64,000 nt of DNA. Source: Pseudomonas quercus (GTDB taxonomy: Bacteria; Pseudomonadota; Gammaproteobacteria; Pseudomonadales; Pseudomonadaceae). The stretch spans positions 124,001 to 188,000 of the forward strand of contig NZ_JAAVJI010000003.1 of NCBI RefSeq assembly GCF_012033695.1. Reading direction: 5' to 3'. Both the position numbers and the translations under genes were made by a program. Shown piece after piece: positions 1 to 10,026 of this stretch. Below the pieces are notes generated by a model, which did not search any database, was not told where the DNA came from, and worked only from the letters and a program-made list of their open reading frames with translations. Each line of letters starts with the position of its first letter. Position 1 is the stretch's first letter.

Positions 1-2
1 GC

Positions 3-3000
3 CAAACCCTGGGCTGGGACAACGAGCCCCCTCGGGCTATGGCCTGCACGGTTCATGACCTGGCCTTGCTGACGCTGGTGTTACCCTGGGCGCTAGACCC
101 CCAAGGAGACATTCACGGCTTTGACTTTTATTCGCACGCCATGACCGGGCTTCGTGTAAGCGACCTGTTCGAAGCAATGCAATACCATCTGATGCCTTCG
201 CTGGCCGGCTGTACAGCTGAAACCTTTGGCCTTATACGCTTTCTGCTAGGCAGCCATGCACCTGCTCAGCTCGGTGTACTGGGCCTGCCTGCTGAACTGG
301 CCTGGTTGACGAGCGGTTCCTTTGTTTTGCTGTCCCAAGGGGTGGCACTTGCAGAATCAATCACCCCAGGGGCTGCCACGTACTTGTCTTTTGCTGATGC
401 ATTGCAATTGCCTGCTCGGCTGTCTGAGGTTTCGCCCGACGAAGCATCGGCAAATGCCCTAGCCGATGCCTTGGTTTTAGGGCTTGAGCACTGGCGCAGA
501 GCCAACCAGCGTATTTATCGATTGCCTGCCTTGGCCAGCCTGGCCAGTGCACGGCGCCATTTCCTCATGCGTGTTGCGTCGTTGGAGAGGGCTACCTTGG
601 CGCTGGAACAGCCAATGCCCAGGCGCATAGCCATGGCTCTGGAAACCTTGCGCCAGAGTGGCATCGACCCAGAGATGCGCTTCGTAAATGCCAGGGACCG
701 TGAACGCCAGAGCCTGTTTGCCCAGGCAGGTGTGTCGGCGCTGGAGGCCATCATCACAGGGGAGGCCGCAGGCCCGGCCCCCGCGCGCGTACCTGCCTTG
801 GTCAGAGGCCACAATGGCCAACTCTACGAGCCTTGGTGCAATGCAGTTGACCTTCCAGATATCGGAATGCGCTTTGAGCAAGCATTCCTGAGTTGGAAAA
901 CCAATATCAGCAACGGTATCGAGGTCATGGTGCGAGCCCTGACCGACGACCTTCCCCTGCACGACCGCCTACGCCTCGAACGTCATGAAGTAACCCTCTA
1001 CCAATTGGCCAAGCGCCCTGCCCCGGATGGGCCTCCAGAAGTAGCTGCACTCGGTATGGTCCTTCAAATAGAAACCAATGAGGGTATATGGCACTACACT
1101 ATCCTGCCTTGGGCCGGATGGTGCCAGGTGCACAGGGGCCTCCACCTTTCCTACCCAACGCTTGACCGAAACTGGCATTTACACGCAGAGCAGACACTGC
1201 CTTTTGACTGGCAAGCGTTTTCCCGAGGCGGGGTACCTTCACCTCGCGCTACCTTCGACGGGTGGCTGGTGCCAGTGGCCAAGCTCCCGGCATACACCTC
1301 CAGCCTGCCTGTTTTCCGAAATGCCACGGCCATTGCCAAACAATGCGCACTTCAGACACAGACATACCTGGGCACGTTTTACAAGCAAGCACAGGGCACC
1401 CTCACGCTTGAGGCCCAACAAGGTATACCCGAGGCTGTAAAGGCGCTAGTGCCGTTCTGGTCATCCGTCGAAACAATCAGAGAAGGGCACGAAGAAAAAT
1501 CCAGTTGGCTGGTGCTGCTAGGCGTACTGGGGCTGCTCGCCGACGTGGTCACCTTGGGCACGCTAGGGCGGCTCAGCGCCCTCACCCTTCGCTTTCTCAG
1601 CTTATCGTTGCGCCGAGGCACGCGAAGCGCCGCCAGGGCGCTTTTGCCTCGCCTGCGCAGTGCTGCGCGTGAAGCGCTGGATGACAGTTTGGCTAACGGG
1701 GCAGGCCACGACGCTATGACGCCTGTAGCCGACGTCGCGCTCATCGCAGCTGTTCGGCTCAACCACCGCGAGGCGCTACGCCGGGCTGCCCGGCAACTTG
1801 GGCCACTGTCGGACGCTGCTAGCGTAGGTAGCCGTGCGGACCAGGCGCCTTGGGCCTATCCCGACCGCTCCGTGCAACGCTTCGAAGATGGGCGCACGGT
1901 TTTAGCGATGACTGGCCGGCTGCAAACGAGTAACGCCAGAGAGATCAGGCACGTGGATGCCTATACCGGCCATCCCTACGGCCCCTCACTGGATACCGTG
2001 GACGGCAGGGGGCGCCTTGGTCGGCTCCCTCTGGCATTGCCAGTGATAACGCGCGATGGCCTGCGTTACCTGCCCGACCCCGCGCCCGCCTTGCCCAAGC
2101 GATGGATTAGGTGGGGGGATGACACCTGGCTGGAATGCTCGGGCCGTTACTATCGGCTGCAAGAGGCCACGCCTACGGGTGCCGCCACGTTTGTTCAGGC
2201 GCGGCCTCCCTTCGAACGCCCGCTGCTTAAAGGGCGCTGCCGGGTCGCCCGACAATTGCCTGCCTTGGTCTGCAGGCCCTCTGGAGAGCGGACAACAGAG
2301 CCCTTTACCGAACTCAAAGCAGGCGACGTGGTTTCGAATGGCTCCGTTGAGTGGTTCGACCAACGCAAGGTCATTCCAACCTCCACTGGCCGCTTTGTAG
2401 ATAGCCGGGCGCTTCAAGAGGTGCGTGGCGGCAAGGCACACGTAGTGAAGCCTTTGGCCTGGGCAGATTATTACAGCGACATCTCGGCTGAGATCATCGC
2501 GGGTAATGATATTTTCCTTCGCATCCAGGTGCGTGACGGTATCGCTGGCGAGGTCGCAGACCGTCGTCTGCTATCGGCCGTGAAAGTGAAGCATATTGAA
2601 AGTGATCGATTTCATTTGGTCACGTGCGTGGACGACGGTGTCTACTATCACGGAACCATCCCGACCGAAGCCGGCCCTGTTCCCTTGCGCAAACTGCCAG
2701 AAGGGAACTCGCCCCACCCCGAGGCACTGACCGAAGCCGATGAGCTCAAGCTGCTTTATACGGGAAGCTGGGATGCAAATATTCATATCCGTAACCGGGG
2801 CCTAGACATTGCACAGGATCATCTGGAGCAGGTCGAGCAGTCTATTGCCCAGGGCGGGCACAGGATCGACCTCTCGCTGCTGCAACGGTATGCCCTGAAC
2901 ACAACTGCTGCAGAAGCGGCCTTTTTCAACCGCTGCCAACGTCAAAGCTTCACCCTGCAGGCACGCCGTTTTGCCACAAGTGACTATACCCACCCGCTGA

Positions 3001-3653
3001 ACGATCAAACGCCCGAAGCGGTACGCGCCATGGTCGCTACACACCTTAACCGACTGACAGAGCCCGCCACGCCCTTCGATGCCCAGCGGGTACTGGACCC
3101 TGGTGCGATGGCCGACGCTCCTCCAAAAGGGAAAAACATCGCGTTCGTGGTAGTGGAGTACGGAGAGGGTCAGCCACACACTGTGTACTACAGCGGCTCC
3201 GGTGGCAGCCGCCGCAAGTCAGAGCTGGCACTGGGTAAGCGCCTGGTGGGCCAGGGTACAGACCCTGCGCTGCCCTGGCGTGCTGAAGACGGAACCCGCT
3301 ATATCAGTTGCCAAGGCGCCGGCGGCAAGCCGGGTGAGGAAAGCTTGCTGCACCTGCCTGACCTGTCGAAGCCCGGCCAGTTGACCTCTGGCAACTACAA
3401 TACGCGCCAACTGGATTCGGAGCGCAATATCCTGGCGCACCTTGAGCGCACCGAAGTAAACCTGAGCGATGTGACGCAGGCGACACTGTTCACCCGGTTC
3501 CCCACCTGTGAAAGCTGTACCACGCTTATCAGCAGGTATCGGCAGCGTTTTCCCGTCGACCGTTTCCGTGTTTACGAAGGGCCGCTACCGGCTTCTGACA
3601 CAACAGGGCCGGTGCGGTTGCCTGAACAGCCGCGCGCGCCTAGCGGGGAATAA
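3..3653 (+). CDS. Large dermonecrotic-type toxin with C-terminal deaminase domain (5' partial)
   Basis: The frame is open from base 3 with no stop before the first ATG at 39, and the protein reads smoothly across it, so the gene enters from the left and about 1216 residues are visible. The body resembles the very large Pseudomonas toxins with dermonecrotic-toxin-like scaffold regions. A hydrophobic stretch (visible residues ~500-530, rich in Leu/Val) could insert in a membrane. The last ~170 residues look like a BURPS668_1122-type member of the cytidine deaminase superfamily: D1138-S-E1140 would supply a zinc ligand and the catalytic Glu, and C1169-E-S-C1172 the other zinc ligands, within a [11 protein letters not shown] context. 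This suggests a polymorphic toxin whose tip deaminates nucleic acid or nucleotides. No immunity gene follows: the stop overlaps the convergent ygiQ by 14 bases. Delivery route and target are not visible. Confidence 0.7.
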   Translation, partial: QTLGWDNEPPRAMACTVHDLALLTLVLPWALDPQGDIHGFDFYSHAMTGLRVSDLFEAMQYHLMPSLAGCTAETFGLIRFLLGSHAPAQLGVLGLPAELAWLTSGSFVLLSQGVALAESITPGAATYLSFADALQLPARLSEVSPDEASANALADALVLGLEHWRRANQRIYRLPALASLASARRHFLMRVASLERATLALEQPMPRRIAMALETLRQSGIDPEMRFVNARDRERQSLFAQAGVSALEAIITGEAAGPAPARVPALVRGHNGQLYEPWCNAVDLPDIGMRFEQAFLSWKTNISNGIEVMVRALTDDLPLHDRLRLERHEVTLYQLAKRPAPDGPPEVAALGMVLQIETNEGIWHYTILPWAGWCQVHRGLHLSYPTLDRNWHLHAEQTLPFDWQAFSRGGVPSPRATFDGWLVPVAKLPAYTSSLPVFRNATAIAKQCALQTQTYLGTFYKQAQGTLTLEAQQGIPEAVKALVPFWSSVETIREGHEEKSSWLVLLGVLGLLADVVTLGTLGRLSALTLRFLSLSLRRGTRSAARALLPRLRSAAREALDDSLANGAGHDAMTPVADVALIAAVRLNHREALRRAARQLGPLSDAASVGSRADQAPWAYPDRSVQRFEDGRTVLAMTGRLQTSNAREIRHVDAYTGHPYGPSLDTVDGRGRLGRLPLALPVITRDGLRYLPDPAPALPKRWIRWGDDTWLECSGRYYRLQEATPTGAATFVQARPPFERPLLKGRCRVARQLPALVCRPSGERTTEPFTELKAGDVVSNGSVEWFDQRKVIPTSTGRFVDSRALQEVRGGKAHVVKPLAWADYYSDISAEIIAGNDIFLRIQVRDGIAGEVADRRLLSAVKVKHIESDRFHLVTCVDDGVYYHGTIPTEAGPVPLRKLPEGNSPHPEALTEADELKLLYTGSWDANIHIRNRGLDIAQDHLEQVEQSIAQGGHRIDLSLLQRYALNTTAAEAAFFNRCQRQSFTLQARRFATSDYTHPLNDQTPEAVRAMVATHLNRLTEPATPFDAQRVLDPGAMADAPPKGKNIAFVVVEYGEGQPHTVYYSGSGGSRRKSELALGKRLVGQGTDPALPWRAEDGTRYISCQGAGGKPGEESLLHLPDLSKPGQLTSGNYNTRQLDSERNILAHLERTEVNLSDVTQATLFTRFPTCESCTTLISRYRQRFPVDRFRVYEGPLPASDTTGPVRLPEQPRAPSGE

Positions 3654-5940
3654 CCGGCTGGCGGCTCGGCTTCTTCTTGCCCTTGCTGGCAGTATTGCCA
3701 CGGCTATCGCGGGCGGTTTGCTCGCGACGAGCCTGGGCCGCCGCCTTGGCCTCCTCACGCTTGTCCCACGGTTTGCTGCCGTCGCTACCACGCGGTGGCA
3801 AACCCGTGTGCTGGGTCAGGATACGCTGCTCACGCGCAACCTTATGGCTTCCTGCTGGCGTAGAGTTCTTGCGGCGGGCACTGACGTAGGTCTCGCCGTT
3901 GGGCTGATGGGCGGGAATGAGCTGATGCTTGCCCGGGCCGATCAAGTCGGCACGCCCCATGCGTTCCAAGGCTTCGCGCAACATTGGCCAGCCCTTCGGG
4001 TCGTGGTAACGCAGGAAGGCCTTGTGCAGCCTGCGCTGCGCTTCGCTCTTGACGATGCTGACCGCTGGGCTCTTGTAAGTCACCTTGCGCAAGGGGTTCT
4101 TGCCCGAGTGGTACATGGCCGTGGCGGAGGCCATGGGCGACGGGTAGAACGCTTGTACCTGGTCCGCACGGAAGCCGTTGCCCTTGAGCCAAAGGGCCAG
4201 GTTCATCATGTCTTCGTCGGTGGTGCCAGGGTGCGCCGCAATGAAATACGGAATCAGGTACTGTTCTTTACCCGCTTCCTTGGAGTACTTCTCGAACATT
4301 CGCTTGAAGCGGTCGTAGCTGCCGATGCCCGGCTTCATCATCTGGTTGAGCGGGCCTTCTTCGGTGTGCTCCGGCGCGATCTTCAGGTAGCCGCCCACAT
4401 GATGGGTGACCAGCTCCTTCACGTACTCCGGTGACTCCACGGCCAGGTCGTAGCGCAAGCCAGAAGCGATAAGGATCTTCTTCACGCCGGGCAACGCCCG
4501 TGCGCTCCGGTACAGCTGAATCAGCGCCGAGTGATCGGTGTTCAGGTTCGGACAGATGCCTGGGAACACACAGGACGGCTTGCGGCACGCCGATTCGATC
4601 TCGGGGCTCTTGCAGGCGATACGGTACATGTTCGCGGTAGGGCCACCCAGGTCGGAAATGACACCCGTAAAGCCAGGCACTCTGTCGCGAATTTCTTCGA
4701 TTTCACGAATGATCGATTCTTCGGACCGGTTCTGGATGATGCGACCCTCATGCTCGGTGATCGAGCAGAAGGTACAGCCCCCGAAGCAGCCTCGCATAAT
4801 GTTCACCGAGAAGCGGATCATGTCATAGGCTGGAATCTTCTCTTTGCCATACACCGGGTGTGGCACCCGCGCATACGGCATGCCGAACACGTAGTCCATT
4901 TCTTCGGTGGTCATGGGAATGGCAGGCGGGTTGAACCACACATCCATCTCGCCATGGCGCTGTACCAATGCGCGGGCGTTGCCTGGGTTCGTTTCAAGGT
5001 GCAATACGCGGTTCGCGTGTGCGTACAGCACAGCATCACCGCGTACCTTTTCGAACGACGGCAGGCGGATGACCGTTTTATCACGGGTCATGCGCGGGCT
5101 TTCGAGGATCTGCACCACCTTCGCTTCGCTCGGGTCGTCTTGCGGGCCCTTTTCCTGCTCGATAGCGCAGGCTTGGGTGTCCTGAGTGTTGACGTAGGGG
5201 TTAATGATCTTGTCGATCTTGCCGGGGCGGTCGATACGCGTGGAGTCCACCTCGTACCAGCCCTCGGGCGTGTCCCGGCGTACGAACGCCGTCCCACGAA
5301 TGTCCGTGATGCTCTCGATCGACTCGCCTGCCGACAGCCGCTGGGCCACTTCGACCACCGCGCGCTCGGCATTGCCGTACAGCAGGATATCGGCGCAGGC
5401 GTCGATCAGGATCGAATGGCGAACCTTGTCCTGCCAGTAGTCGTAATGGGCGATGCGGCGCAACGACGCTTCGATCCCGCCCAGTACGATAGGTACATGC
5501 CGGTAGGCTTCCTTGCACCGCTGGCTGTACACCAGGCTGGCGCGGTCTGGGCGCTTGCCTGCCAGGCCGCCAGGGGTATAGGCGTCATCGGAACGGATTT
5601 TCTTGTCCGCGGTGTAGCGGTTGATCATCGAGTCCATGTTACCGGCGGCCACGCCGAAGAACAGGTTGGGCTCGCCTAGCTTCATGAAGTCGTCTTTGCT
5701 GGTCCAGTCTGGCTGGGCAATGATGCCGACACGAAAGCCCTGGGCTTCCAGCAGCCGACCGATGATTGCCATCCCGAACGAGGGATGGTCCACATAGGCA
5801 TCGCCGGTCACGATGATGATGTCGCACGAATCCCAGCCCAGCTGATCCATCTCAGCACGGCTCATCGGCAAGAAAGGCGCCGGCCCGAAACATTCGGCCC
5901 AGTACTTTGGATAGTCGAATAATGGCTTGGCTGCGTGCAT
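3640..5940 (-). CDS. ygiQ: YgiQ family radical SAM protein
   Basis: A 766-residue protein beginning [14 protein letters not shown], the usual start of this family. The first ATG of a longer open frame lies upstream but that extension is Arg/Ser-rich and unlike coding sequence. The radical SAM cluster motif C-F-G-G-C-T-F-C (CxxxCxxC) lies in the middle, preceded by an N-terminal half rich in conserved blocks ([19 protein letters not shown]) and followed by a lysine/arginine-rich tail. The family binds a 4Fe-4S cluster and S-adenosylmethionine; its substrate is not established. It sits downstream of dnaB as in other Pseudomonas genomes. Its 3' end overlaps the end of the convergent toxin gene by 14 bases. 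Confidence 0.9.
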   Translation of the reverse strand: MHAAKPLFDYPKYWAECFGPAPFLPMSRAEMDQLGWDSCDIIIVTGDAYVDHPSFGMAIIGRLLEAQGFRVGIIAQPDWTSKDDFMKLGEPNLFFGVAAGNMDSMINRYTADKKIRSDDAYTPGGLAGKRPDRASLVYSQRCKEAYRHVPIVLGGIEASLRRIAHYDYWQDKVRHSILIDACADILLYGNAERAVVEVAQRLSAGESIESITDIRGTAFVRRDTPEGWYEVDSTRIDRPGKIDKIINPYVNTQDTQACAIEQEKGPQDDPSEAKVVQILESPRMTRDKTVIRLPSFEKVRGDAVLYAHANRVLHLETNPGNARALVQRHGEMDVWFNPPAIPMTTEEMDYVFGMPYARVPHPVYGKEKIPAYDMIRFSVNIMRGCFGGCTFCSITEHEGRIIQNRSEESIIREIEEIRDRVPGFTGVISDLGGPTANMYRIACKSPEIESACRKPSCVFPGICPNLNTDHSALIQLYRSARALPGVKKILIASGLRYDLAVESPEYVKELVTHHVGGYLKIAPEHTEEGPLNQMMKPGIGSYDRFKRMFEKYSKEAGKEQYLIPYFIAAHPGTTDEDMMNLALWLKGNGFRADQVQAFYPSPMASATAMYHSGKNPLRKVTYKSPAVSIVKSEAQRRLHKAFLRYHDPKGWPMLREALERMGRADLIGPGKHQLIPAHQPNGETYVSARRKNSTPAGSHKVAREQRILTQHTGLPPRGSDGSKPWDKREEAKAAAQARREQTARDSRGNTASKGKKKPSRQPVIPR

Positions 5941-6000
5941 GGCGATAACCGAGGTTGAGACAGATGGACCCGCATGAATTCGCGGCCGCGGAGAATAGCA

Positions 6001-6033
6001 CAAAAAACAACCAAACCCGACTACCTTTGTCGG
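6001..6033 (-). terminator. Probable intrinsic terminator downstream of dnaB
   Basis: On the minus strand a 5-bp stem (CCGAC/GTCGG, 6017-6033, 7-base loop) is followed by a T-rich run with six consecutive T (plus-strand A run 6002-6007). It lies about 90 bases after the dnaB stop and before ygiQ. The stem is short, so strength is uncertain. Confidence 0.45.
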
Positions 6034-6058
6034 ATTTGGCCTGACTGTTGAAGCGTAG

Positions 6059-6092
6059 CGGCTTGTTCCCGGGCTCTGCCCGGTCCCACAGG
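6059..6092. repeat. REP-like palindromic element (P. putida type, diverged)
   Basis: The stretch has the layout of the P. putida REP sequence as I remember it: CGGC near the start, then TTC, an imperfect palindrome CCCGGG-ctctg-CCCGG, then TCC-ACAGG at the end. Only one copy is seen in the window, so the call rests on resemblance and on its position between dnaB and ygiQ. Confidence 0.5.
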
Positions 6093-6121
6093 TGAGAACG
6101 CTAGAGAGCCCGCGAACCGGC

Positions 6122-7516
6122 CTACTCGTCGTCGAATTGGTAGCTGCCTGGGGCCAGGTTCTCGAACCTTGTGTACTTACCGATAAAGGCCAACCGCACC
6201 GTCCCGATAGGCCCGTTCCGCTGTTTGCCGATAATGATTTCAGCAACGCCCTTGTGCTCGGTTTCGGGGTGGTACACCTCGTCCCGGTATACAAACATGA
6301 TCACGTCAGCATCCTGTTCGATTGCACCGGATTCACGTAAGTCCGAGTTTACCGGCCGTTTGTTGGGGCGCTGCTCCAGTGAGCGGTTGAGCTGCGACAA
6401 CGCTACTACCGGGCACTCGAATTCCTTGGCCAGCGCCTTAAGGGAGCGAGAGATCTCGGAAATTTCATTGGTACGGTTGTCACCGCTTGAGCCTGGAATC
6501 TGCATCAGCTGCAGGTAGTCGATCATGATCAGGCCGATATCCCCATGCTCGCGCACAATACGACGGGTACGCGCGCGCATTTCCGACGGGCTGATACCGG
6601 CCGTATCGTCGATAAACAGCTTGCGGTCGTTGAGCAGGTTTACCGCGGAGGTGAGCCGTGGCCAATCGTCGTCGTCCAGCCGGCCGGTACGCACCTTGGT
6701 CTGGTCGATACGCCCCAGGGACGACAGCATACGCATGATCAGTGAGTCCCCTGGCATTTCAAGGGAATACACCAGCACGGCCTTGTCGCTGCGCAGCACA
6801 GCGTTTTCCACCAGGTTCATGGCGAAGGTGGTCTTACCCATGGAGGGTCGCCCCGCCACGATGATCAGGTCGGACGGTTGAAGGCCGCTGGTTTTTTCGT
6901 CCAGGTCTGTATAACCCGTGGAAAGGCCGGTGATGGCCTGGTCGGTATTGAACAGGGTATCGATACGGTCGATGGCCTTGGTCAGCAGGTCGTTTACGCC
7001 CACCGGGCCGCCCGTCTTGGGCCGGGCCTCGGCAATCTGAAAGATCTGCCGCTCGGCTTCATCAAGAATTTCCGAGGCGTTACGCCCTTGCGGGTTGAAG
7101 GCACTGTCAGCAATGTCGCTGCTGATGCTGATGAGCTGGCGAAGGGTGGCCCGCTCTCGAACAATCTGCGCATACGCTTTGATGTTCGCTACAGAAGGCG
7201 TGTTCTTGGCCAGCTCGCCCAGGTAGGCAAGGCCACCTACTTGGCTGCCCTGCCCTTCCTTGTCCAACTGTTCATACAGCGTGACCACGTCGAACGGCAG
7301 GTTCTGGTCGGCCAGGCGCGCCACGGCGCGAAAGATCAGGCGGTGGTCATGACGGTAGAAATCACCGTCGGACACCTGGTCCAGTACCCGCTCCCAGGCG
7401 TTGTTGTCCAGCATCAAGCCACCAAGCACGGCCTGTTCGGCCTCGATGGAATGAGGCGGCACCTTGAGCGCGGCGGTTTGCAGGTCGTACTGTTCAGGCG
7501 TCGAGATTTCGTTCAT
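6122..7516 (-). CDS. dnaB: Replicative DNA helicase DnaB
   Basis: A 464-residue protein, the normal length for DnaB. The N-terminal helical domain ([17 protein letters not shown]) interacts with primase; the C-terminal RecA-like motor carries the Walker A motif GRPSMGKTT near residue 225, a Walker B ending in IDYLQLM, and the family blocks [10 protein letters not shown] and [15 protein letters not shown]. It forms the hexameric ring that unwinds DNA at the replication fork. The gene follows rplI by ~107 bases, and an intrinsic terminator lies in that gap, so transcription must come by read-through or from a promoter within rplI. Confidence 0.97.
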   Translation of the reverse strand: MNEISTPEQYDLQTAALKVPPHSIEAEQAVLGGLMLDNNAWERVLDQVSDGDFYRHDHRLIFRAVARLADQNLPFDVVTLYEQLDKEGQGSQVGGLAYLGELAKNTPSVANIKAYAQIVRERATLRQLISISSDIADSAFNPQGRNASEILDEAERQIFQIAEARPKTGGPVGVNDLLTKAIDRIDTLFNTDQAITGLSTGYTDLDEKTSGLQPSDLIIVAGRPSMGKTTFAMNLVENAVLRSDKAVLVYSLEMPGDSLIMRMLSSLGRIDQTKVRTGRLDDDDWPRLTSAVNLLNDRKLFIDDTAGISPSEMRARTRRIVREHGDIGLIMIDYLQLMQIPGSSGDNRTNEISEISRSLKALAKEFECPVVALSQLNRSLEQRPNKRPVNSDLRESGAIEQDADVIMFVYRDEVYHPETEHKGVAEIIIGKQRNGPIGTVRLAFIGKYTRFENLAPGSYQFDDE

Positions 7517-7541
7517 GACCGGAAGAATTCTTGGGTGTTCT

Positions 7542-7583
7542 CAAAAGCAAAGGGCACGGCCTGTCGAAGACAGAACCGTGCCC
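7542..7583 (-). terminator. Intrinsic terminator after rplI
   Basis: On the minus strand GGGCACGG (7576-7583) pairs with CCGTGCCC (7552-7559), with an inner TGTC/GACA pairing, and is followed by TTTGCTTTT. It lies 40 bases after the rplI stop and ends only ~35 bases before the dnaB ATG, with no room for a separate promoter in between. It may act as a partial terminator setting the ratio of ribosomal protein to helicase mRNA. Confidence 0.75.
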
Positions 7584-7623
7584 AATGTTAGCCTGCTGGC
7601 TGGCCGAGCGGCCAACCAATGGC

Positions 7624-8070
7624 TCAGGCGGCTACAACCACAACGCGAACGGTCGCTTCAACGTCGCTGTGCAGGTGCACAGCTACGTCGTATTCGCCCA
7701 CGTGGCGGATGGTGCCGTTCGGCAGACGAACTTCAGCCTTGGCCACTTCAACGCCAGAGGCGGTCAGGGCGTCAGCGATGTCGTGCGTACCGATCGAACC
7801 GAACAGCTTGCCTTCATCGCCCGCAGTAGCGGTGATGGTGACTTCCAGTTCGGCCAGTTGAGCGGCGCGGCTTTCGGCCGAGGCTTTCTTGTCGGCGGCA
7901 GCCTGTTCCAGTTCGGCGCGGCGAGCTTCGAACGCAGCCAGGTTGGCAGCGGTAGCAGCAGTAGCCTTGCCTTGTGGCAGCAGGTAGTTACGACCATAGC
8001 CAGACTTGACGTTTACTTTATCGCCCAGGTTGCCCAGGTTGGCGATTTTTTCCAGCAGGATCAGTTCCAT
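7624..8070 (-). CDS. rplI: 50S ribosomal protein L9
   Basis: A 148-residue protein with the L9 signature [21 protein letters not shown] in the N-terminal RNA-binding domain, a long connecting helix (residues ~45-75, Ala/Glu/Lys-rich) and a C-terminal domain ending in VRVVVVAA. L9 binds 23S rRNA domain V and bridges out from the 50S subunit. The ATG is preceded by AAGAGG at a suitable distance. Last gene of the rpsF-rpsR-membrane protein-rplI transcription unit, ahead of a clear terminator. Confidence 0.98.
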   Translation of the reverse strand: MELILLEKIANLGNLGDKVNVKSGYGRNYLLPQGKATAATAANLAAFEARRAELEQAAADKKASAESRAAQLAELEVTITATAGDEGKLFGSIGTHDIADALTASGVEVAKAEVRLPNGTIRHVGEYDVAVHLHSDVEATVRVVVVAA

Positions 8071-8090
8071 TTGGTATTAACCTCTTAACT

Positions 8091-8990
8091 TTAACCTTCA
8101 CCGTTCGCGGAACCCTGGTCATTCCCCTTTTCGGGGGCCAGGCGGCCGCGAAAATCAATCAGGCTGTCGACAATGGCCACAGCCACCAGTAACGGATAGG
8201 CCAGCTGTATAAACAGCAGGAGCGTGACGTACAACCCTACCAGCCAGAAGCGACCGAGCTTGCCGCGAACGACCAGCCCGTGCACCAAGGCCACACCGGC
8301 AAACATCAGCGGCACACTGCAAAGGGGCGTTAACATCGCCACCTGCGGGCCGAACTGCGGCCCTACCAGCATGCACACCAACAACCCGAGTGCCACGGCA
8401 CCGGGGAGCTTTACGGCACGAAACTCGCGCCCGAACCCACCGGGGTTATACAACACGGCCTGCCAGTAGCGCCCCAGCATCAGGGCCAACAGGCTAACGG
8501 CCTGCAACAGCGCGGCTATCAAACCGGTGAGCACTGGAGCTATCAACGCCTCCAGGTGGGCCTGCTCTGCCAGCGACAAGCGCTGGTAGATCCCCCCAAG
8601 CAAGGTGGGCAGGTGGCTGTTCATGGCCACCGCCAGCTGGTTCAAAGGTTCGCCAAAGGCGATGCCCAGTACCACGCCATACACCACACCCAGGCCGATG
8701 CTTGCCAGCAATACCCGGCTCCAGGACCAGCCTGCGCGCAGTAGCGCGGCAAGCCCGAGTGAACCCAGCAACACCATGAGGGTGCGCGGTTCACCGAAGT
8801 ACCACCAGACAAACGCTGGCAATACGCCCCAGGCCAGGACGCCAACGGCATCGCTTGCCCCCCGCCGCAGCAGCACAAGGCAGCCAGCAGCGGCACTCAA
8901 CCAGAACAACAGCGGCAATGCCGCACATCCCGCCACCACCAGGGTGGCCTGCATACGACCCCGCATGATGAAATCAGCCAAGGCACGCAT
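8091..8990 (-). CDS. Conserved polytopic membrane protein in the ribosomal S6 operon
   Basis: A 299-residue, very hydrophobic protein with about eight predicted membrane segments and a short charged C-terminal tail (APEKGNDQGSANGEG). It has no motif that I can tie to an activity; it resembles the DUF2232/YybS-like membrane proteins found between rpsR and rplI in Pseudomonas (the PA4933 position in P. aeruginosa). It starts 37 bases after rpsR and ends 20 bases before rplI, so it should be made with ribosomal proteins. No function is known to me. Confidence 0.8.
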   Translation of the reverse strand: MRALADFIMRGRMQATLVVAGCAALPLLFWLSAAAGCLVLLRRGASDAVGVLAWGVLPAFVWWYFGEPRTLMVLLGSLGLAALLRAGWSWSRVLLASIGLGVVYGVVLGIAFGEPLNQLAVAMNSHLPTLLGGIYQRLSLAEQAHLEALIAPVLTGLIAALLQAVSLLALMLGRYWQAVLYNPGGFGREFRAVKLPGAVALGLLVCMLVGPQFGPQVAMLTPLCSVPLMFAGVALVHGLVVRGKLGRFWLVGLYVTLLLFIQLAYPLLVAVAIVDSLIDFRGRLAPEKGNDQGSANGEG

Positions 8991-9027
8991 GCGTTCTATC
9001 CTTTACGGCTTGTCGACAAAACCCGTA

Positions 9028-9258
9028 TCAGCGGCCGTGGCTGTCGGTGTAAGGCAGCAAGGCCAGGAAGCGGGCACGCTTGATAGCGGTGGCCAGCTGA
9101 CGCTGATAACGAGCCTTGGTACCCGTGATACGGCTAGGAACGATCTTGCCGGTTTCAGATACGTAAGCTTTCAGGGTGTTGAGATCCTTGTAATCGATCT
9201 CTTTAACGTTTTCTGCAGTGAAACGGCAGAATTTACGACGACGGAAGAAACGTGCCAT
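9028..9258 (-). CDS. rpsR: 30S ribosomal protein S18
   Basis: A 76-residue protein starting [13 protein letters not shown], with the S18 core [19 protein letters not shown] and the RNA-binding [10 protein letters not shown] segment. S18 pairs with S6 on the 30S platform and binds helix 22 of 16S rRNA. It follows rpsF by 28 bases. A clear SD (GGAGCC-type) lies just upstream of the ATG. Confidence 0.98.
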   Translation of the reverse strand: MARFFRRRKFCRFTAENVKEIDYKDLNTLKAYVSETGKIVPSRITGTKARYQRQLATAIKRARFLALLPYTDSHGR

Positions 9259-9286
9259 TTAACAGGCTCCTCTAAAGATCCGTGGA

Positions 9287-9712
9287 TTACTCGTCAGCGT
9301 TATCGCTGTTGTCGCTGCTGTCGCTGTCATCGCCGTCGGCGTTTTCAGCTTGCTCAGGACGGTCACGACGCTCACGGCGCTCGCTGCGGTTCTCTTCAGC
9401 CTTGAGCATTTCGGACGGGCCGGTAACAGCTTCGTCGCGACGGATCACAAGGTTACGGATAACGGCATCGTTGTAGCGGAAGCTGTCTTCCAGCTCGGCC
9501 AGGGCCTTGCCAGTGCATTCAACGTTCAGCATCACGTAGTGAGCCTTGTGAACATTGTTGATTGCGTAGGCCAGTTGACGACGGCCCCAGTCTTCCAGGC
9601 GGTGAATCTTGCCACCGTCTTCTTCGATCAGCTTGGTGTAACGCTCGACCATGCCGCCGACTTGCTCGCTCTGATCCGGGTGGACCAGGAAGATGATTTC
9701 GTAATGACGCAT
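9287..9712 (-). CDS. rpsF: 30S ribosomal protein S6
   Basis: A 141-residue protein beginning [18 protein letters not shown], with the ferredoxin-like S6 fold through residue ~100 and a long acidic tail (repeated [15 protein letters not shown] residues). The tail corresponds to the end that is polyglutamylated by RimK in some bacteria; no glutamate run is visible here, the tail being mainly Asp/Ser. First gene of the operon. Its AAGGAG ribosome-binding site lies inside the predicted leader hairpin described separately. Confidence 0.98.
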   Translation of the reverse strand: MRHYEIIFLVHPDQSEQVGGMVERYTKLIEEDGGKIHRLEDWGRRQLAYAINNVHKAHYVMLNVECTGKALAELEDSFRYNDAVIRNLVIRRDEAVTGPSEMLKAEENRSERRERRDRPEQAENADGDDSDSSDNSDNADE

Positions 9713-9717
9713 GAATG

Positions 9718-9762
9718 CTCCTTACGGGTTGTAGCCTGCCGGGAAATCGGTCAGACAAGGAG
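9718..9762 (-). promoter_or_regulatory. Probable S6:S18 autoregulatory leader structure
   Basis: On the minus strand CTCCTT (9757-9762) can pair with AAGGAG (9718-9723), the rpsF ribosome-binding site. Inside it GTCTG-A-CCG pairs with CGG-CAGGC, and the 3' side of the internal loop is TACAACCCGT, which contains CCG. This is the arrangement reported for the S6:S18-binding motif in rpsF leaders, where an outer stem, an inner stem and a CCG in an asymmetric 3' loop mimic 16S helix 22. Binding of the S6:S18 complex would hide the ribosome-binding site. Confidence 0.6.
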
Positions 9763-9827
9763 TTGATCTTTTCTGTGACTTGACCGAGGCGAGCGCGAAC
9801 ACGCCTACCGCCACGGCAAGGGGCGCA

Positions 9828-9856
9828 ATTGTAGAGAAGGGGCCGAGGCAGCGCAA
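9828..9856 (-). promoter_or_regulatory. Sigma70 promoter of the rpsF operon
   Basis: On the minus strand TTGCGC (9851-9856) and TACAAT (9828-9833) are separated by exactly 17 bases, followed by a GC-rich discriminator (TGCGCCCC), as is common for promoters of translation genes. The predicted start near 9821 gives a leader of about 110 bases that contains the S6:S18-type hairpin. Confidence 0.7.
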
Positions 9857-10026
9857 GGAGATTGGCGAATATTTGATCAGCTATAGAGCAGACACAAACC
9901 AGGCTGCCCGCTAACGGTATTACAGGCACCTGGCTCTGCCTGCGCTTGGGCGGCAACGCCGCCCTTTCCGTTAATCTTGCCCCGCAGGGCTAGGCAAAGC
10001 CTGGGGAACTTACGCAGCTTGCCGCC
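9857..10026. other. Intergenic region between rlmB and the rpsF promoter
   Basis: No gene is seen in this part of the 314-base gap 9713-10026. It contains a strong inverted repeat GGGCGGC-aac-GCCGCCC (9948-9964) and a smaller AGGC-aaa-GCCT repeat near 9992-10002, but no T run on the minus strand after them, so they are not classic terminators for rlmB. Confidence 0.5.

Noticed and set aside
3508..5679. Two plus-strand open frames opposite ygiQ
   Set aside because: Antisense to a well-supported radical SAM protein; no ribosome-binding site or recognisable domain.
9948..9964. GGGCGGC-aac-GCCGCCC as terminator of rlmB
   Set aside because: There is no T run on the minus strand after it; the T-rich part lies on the other side.
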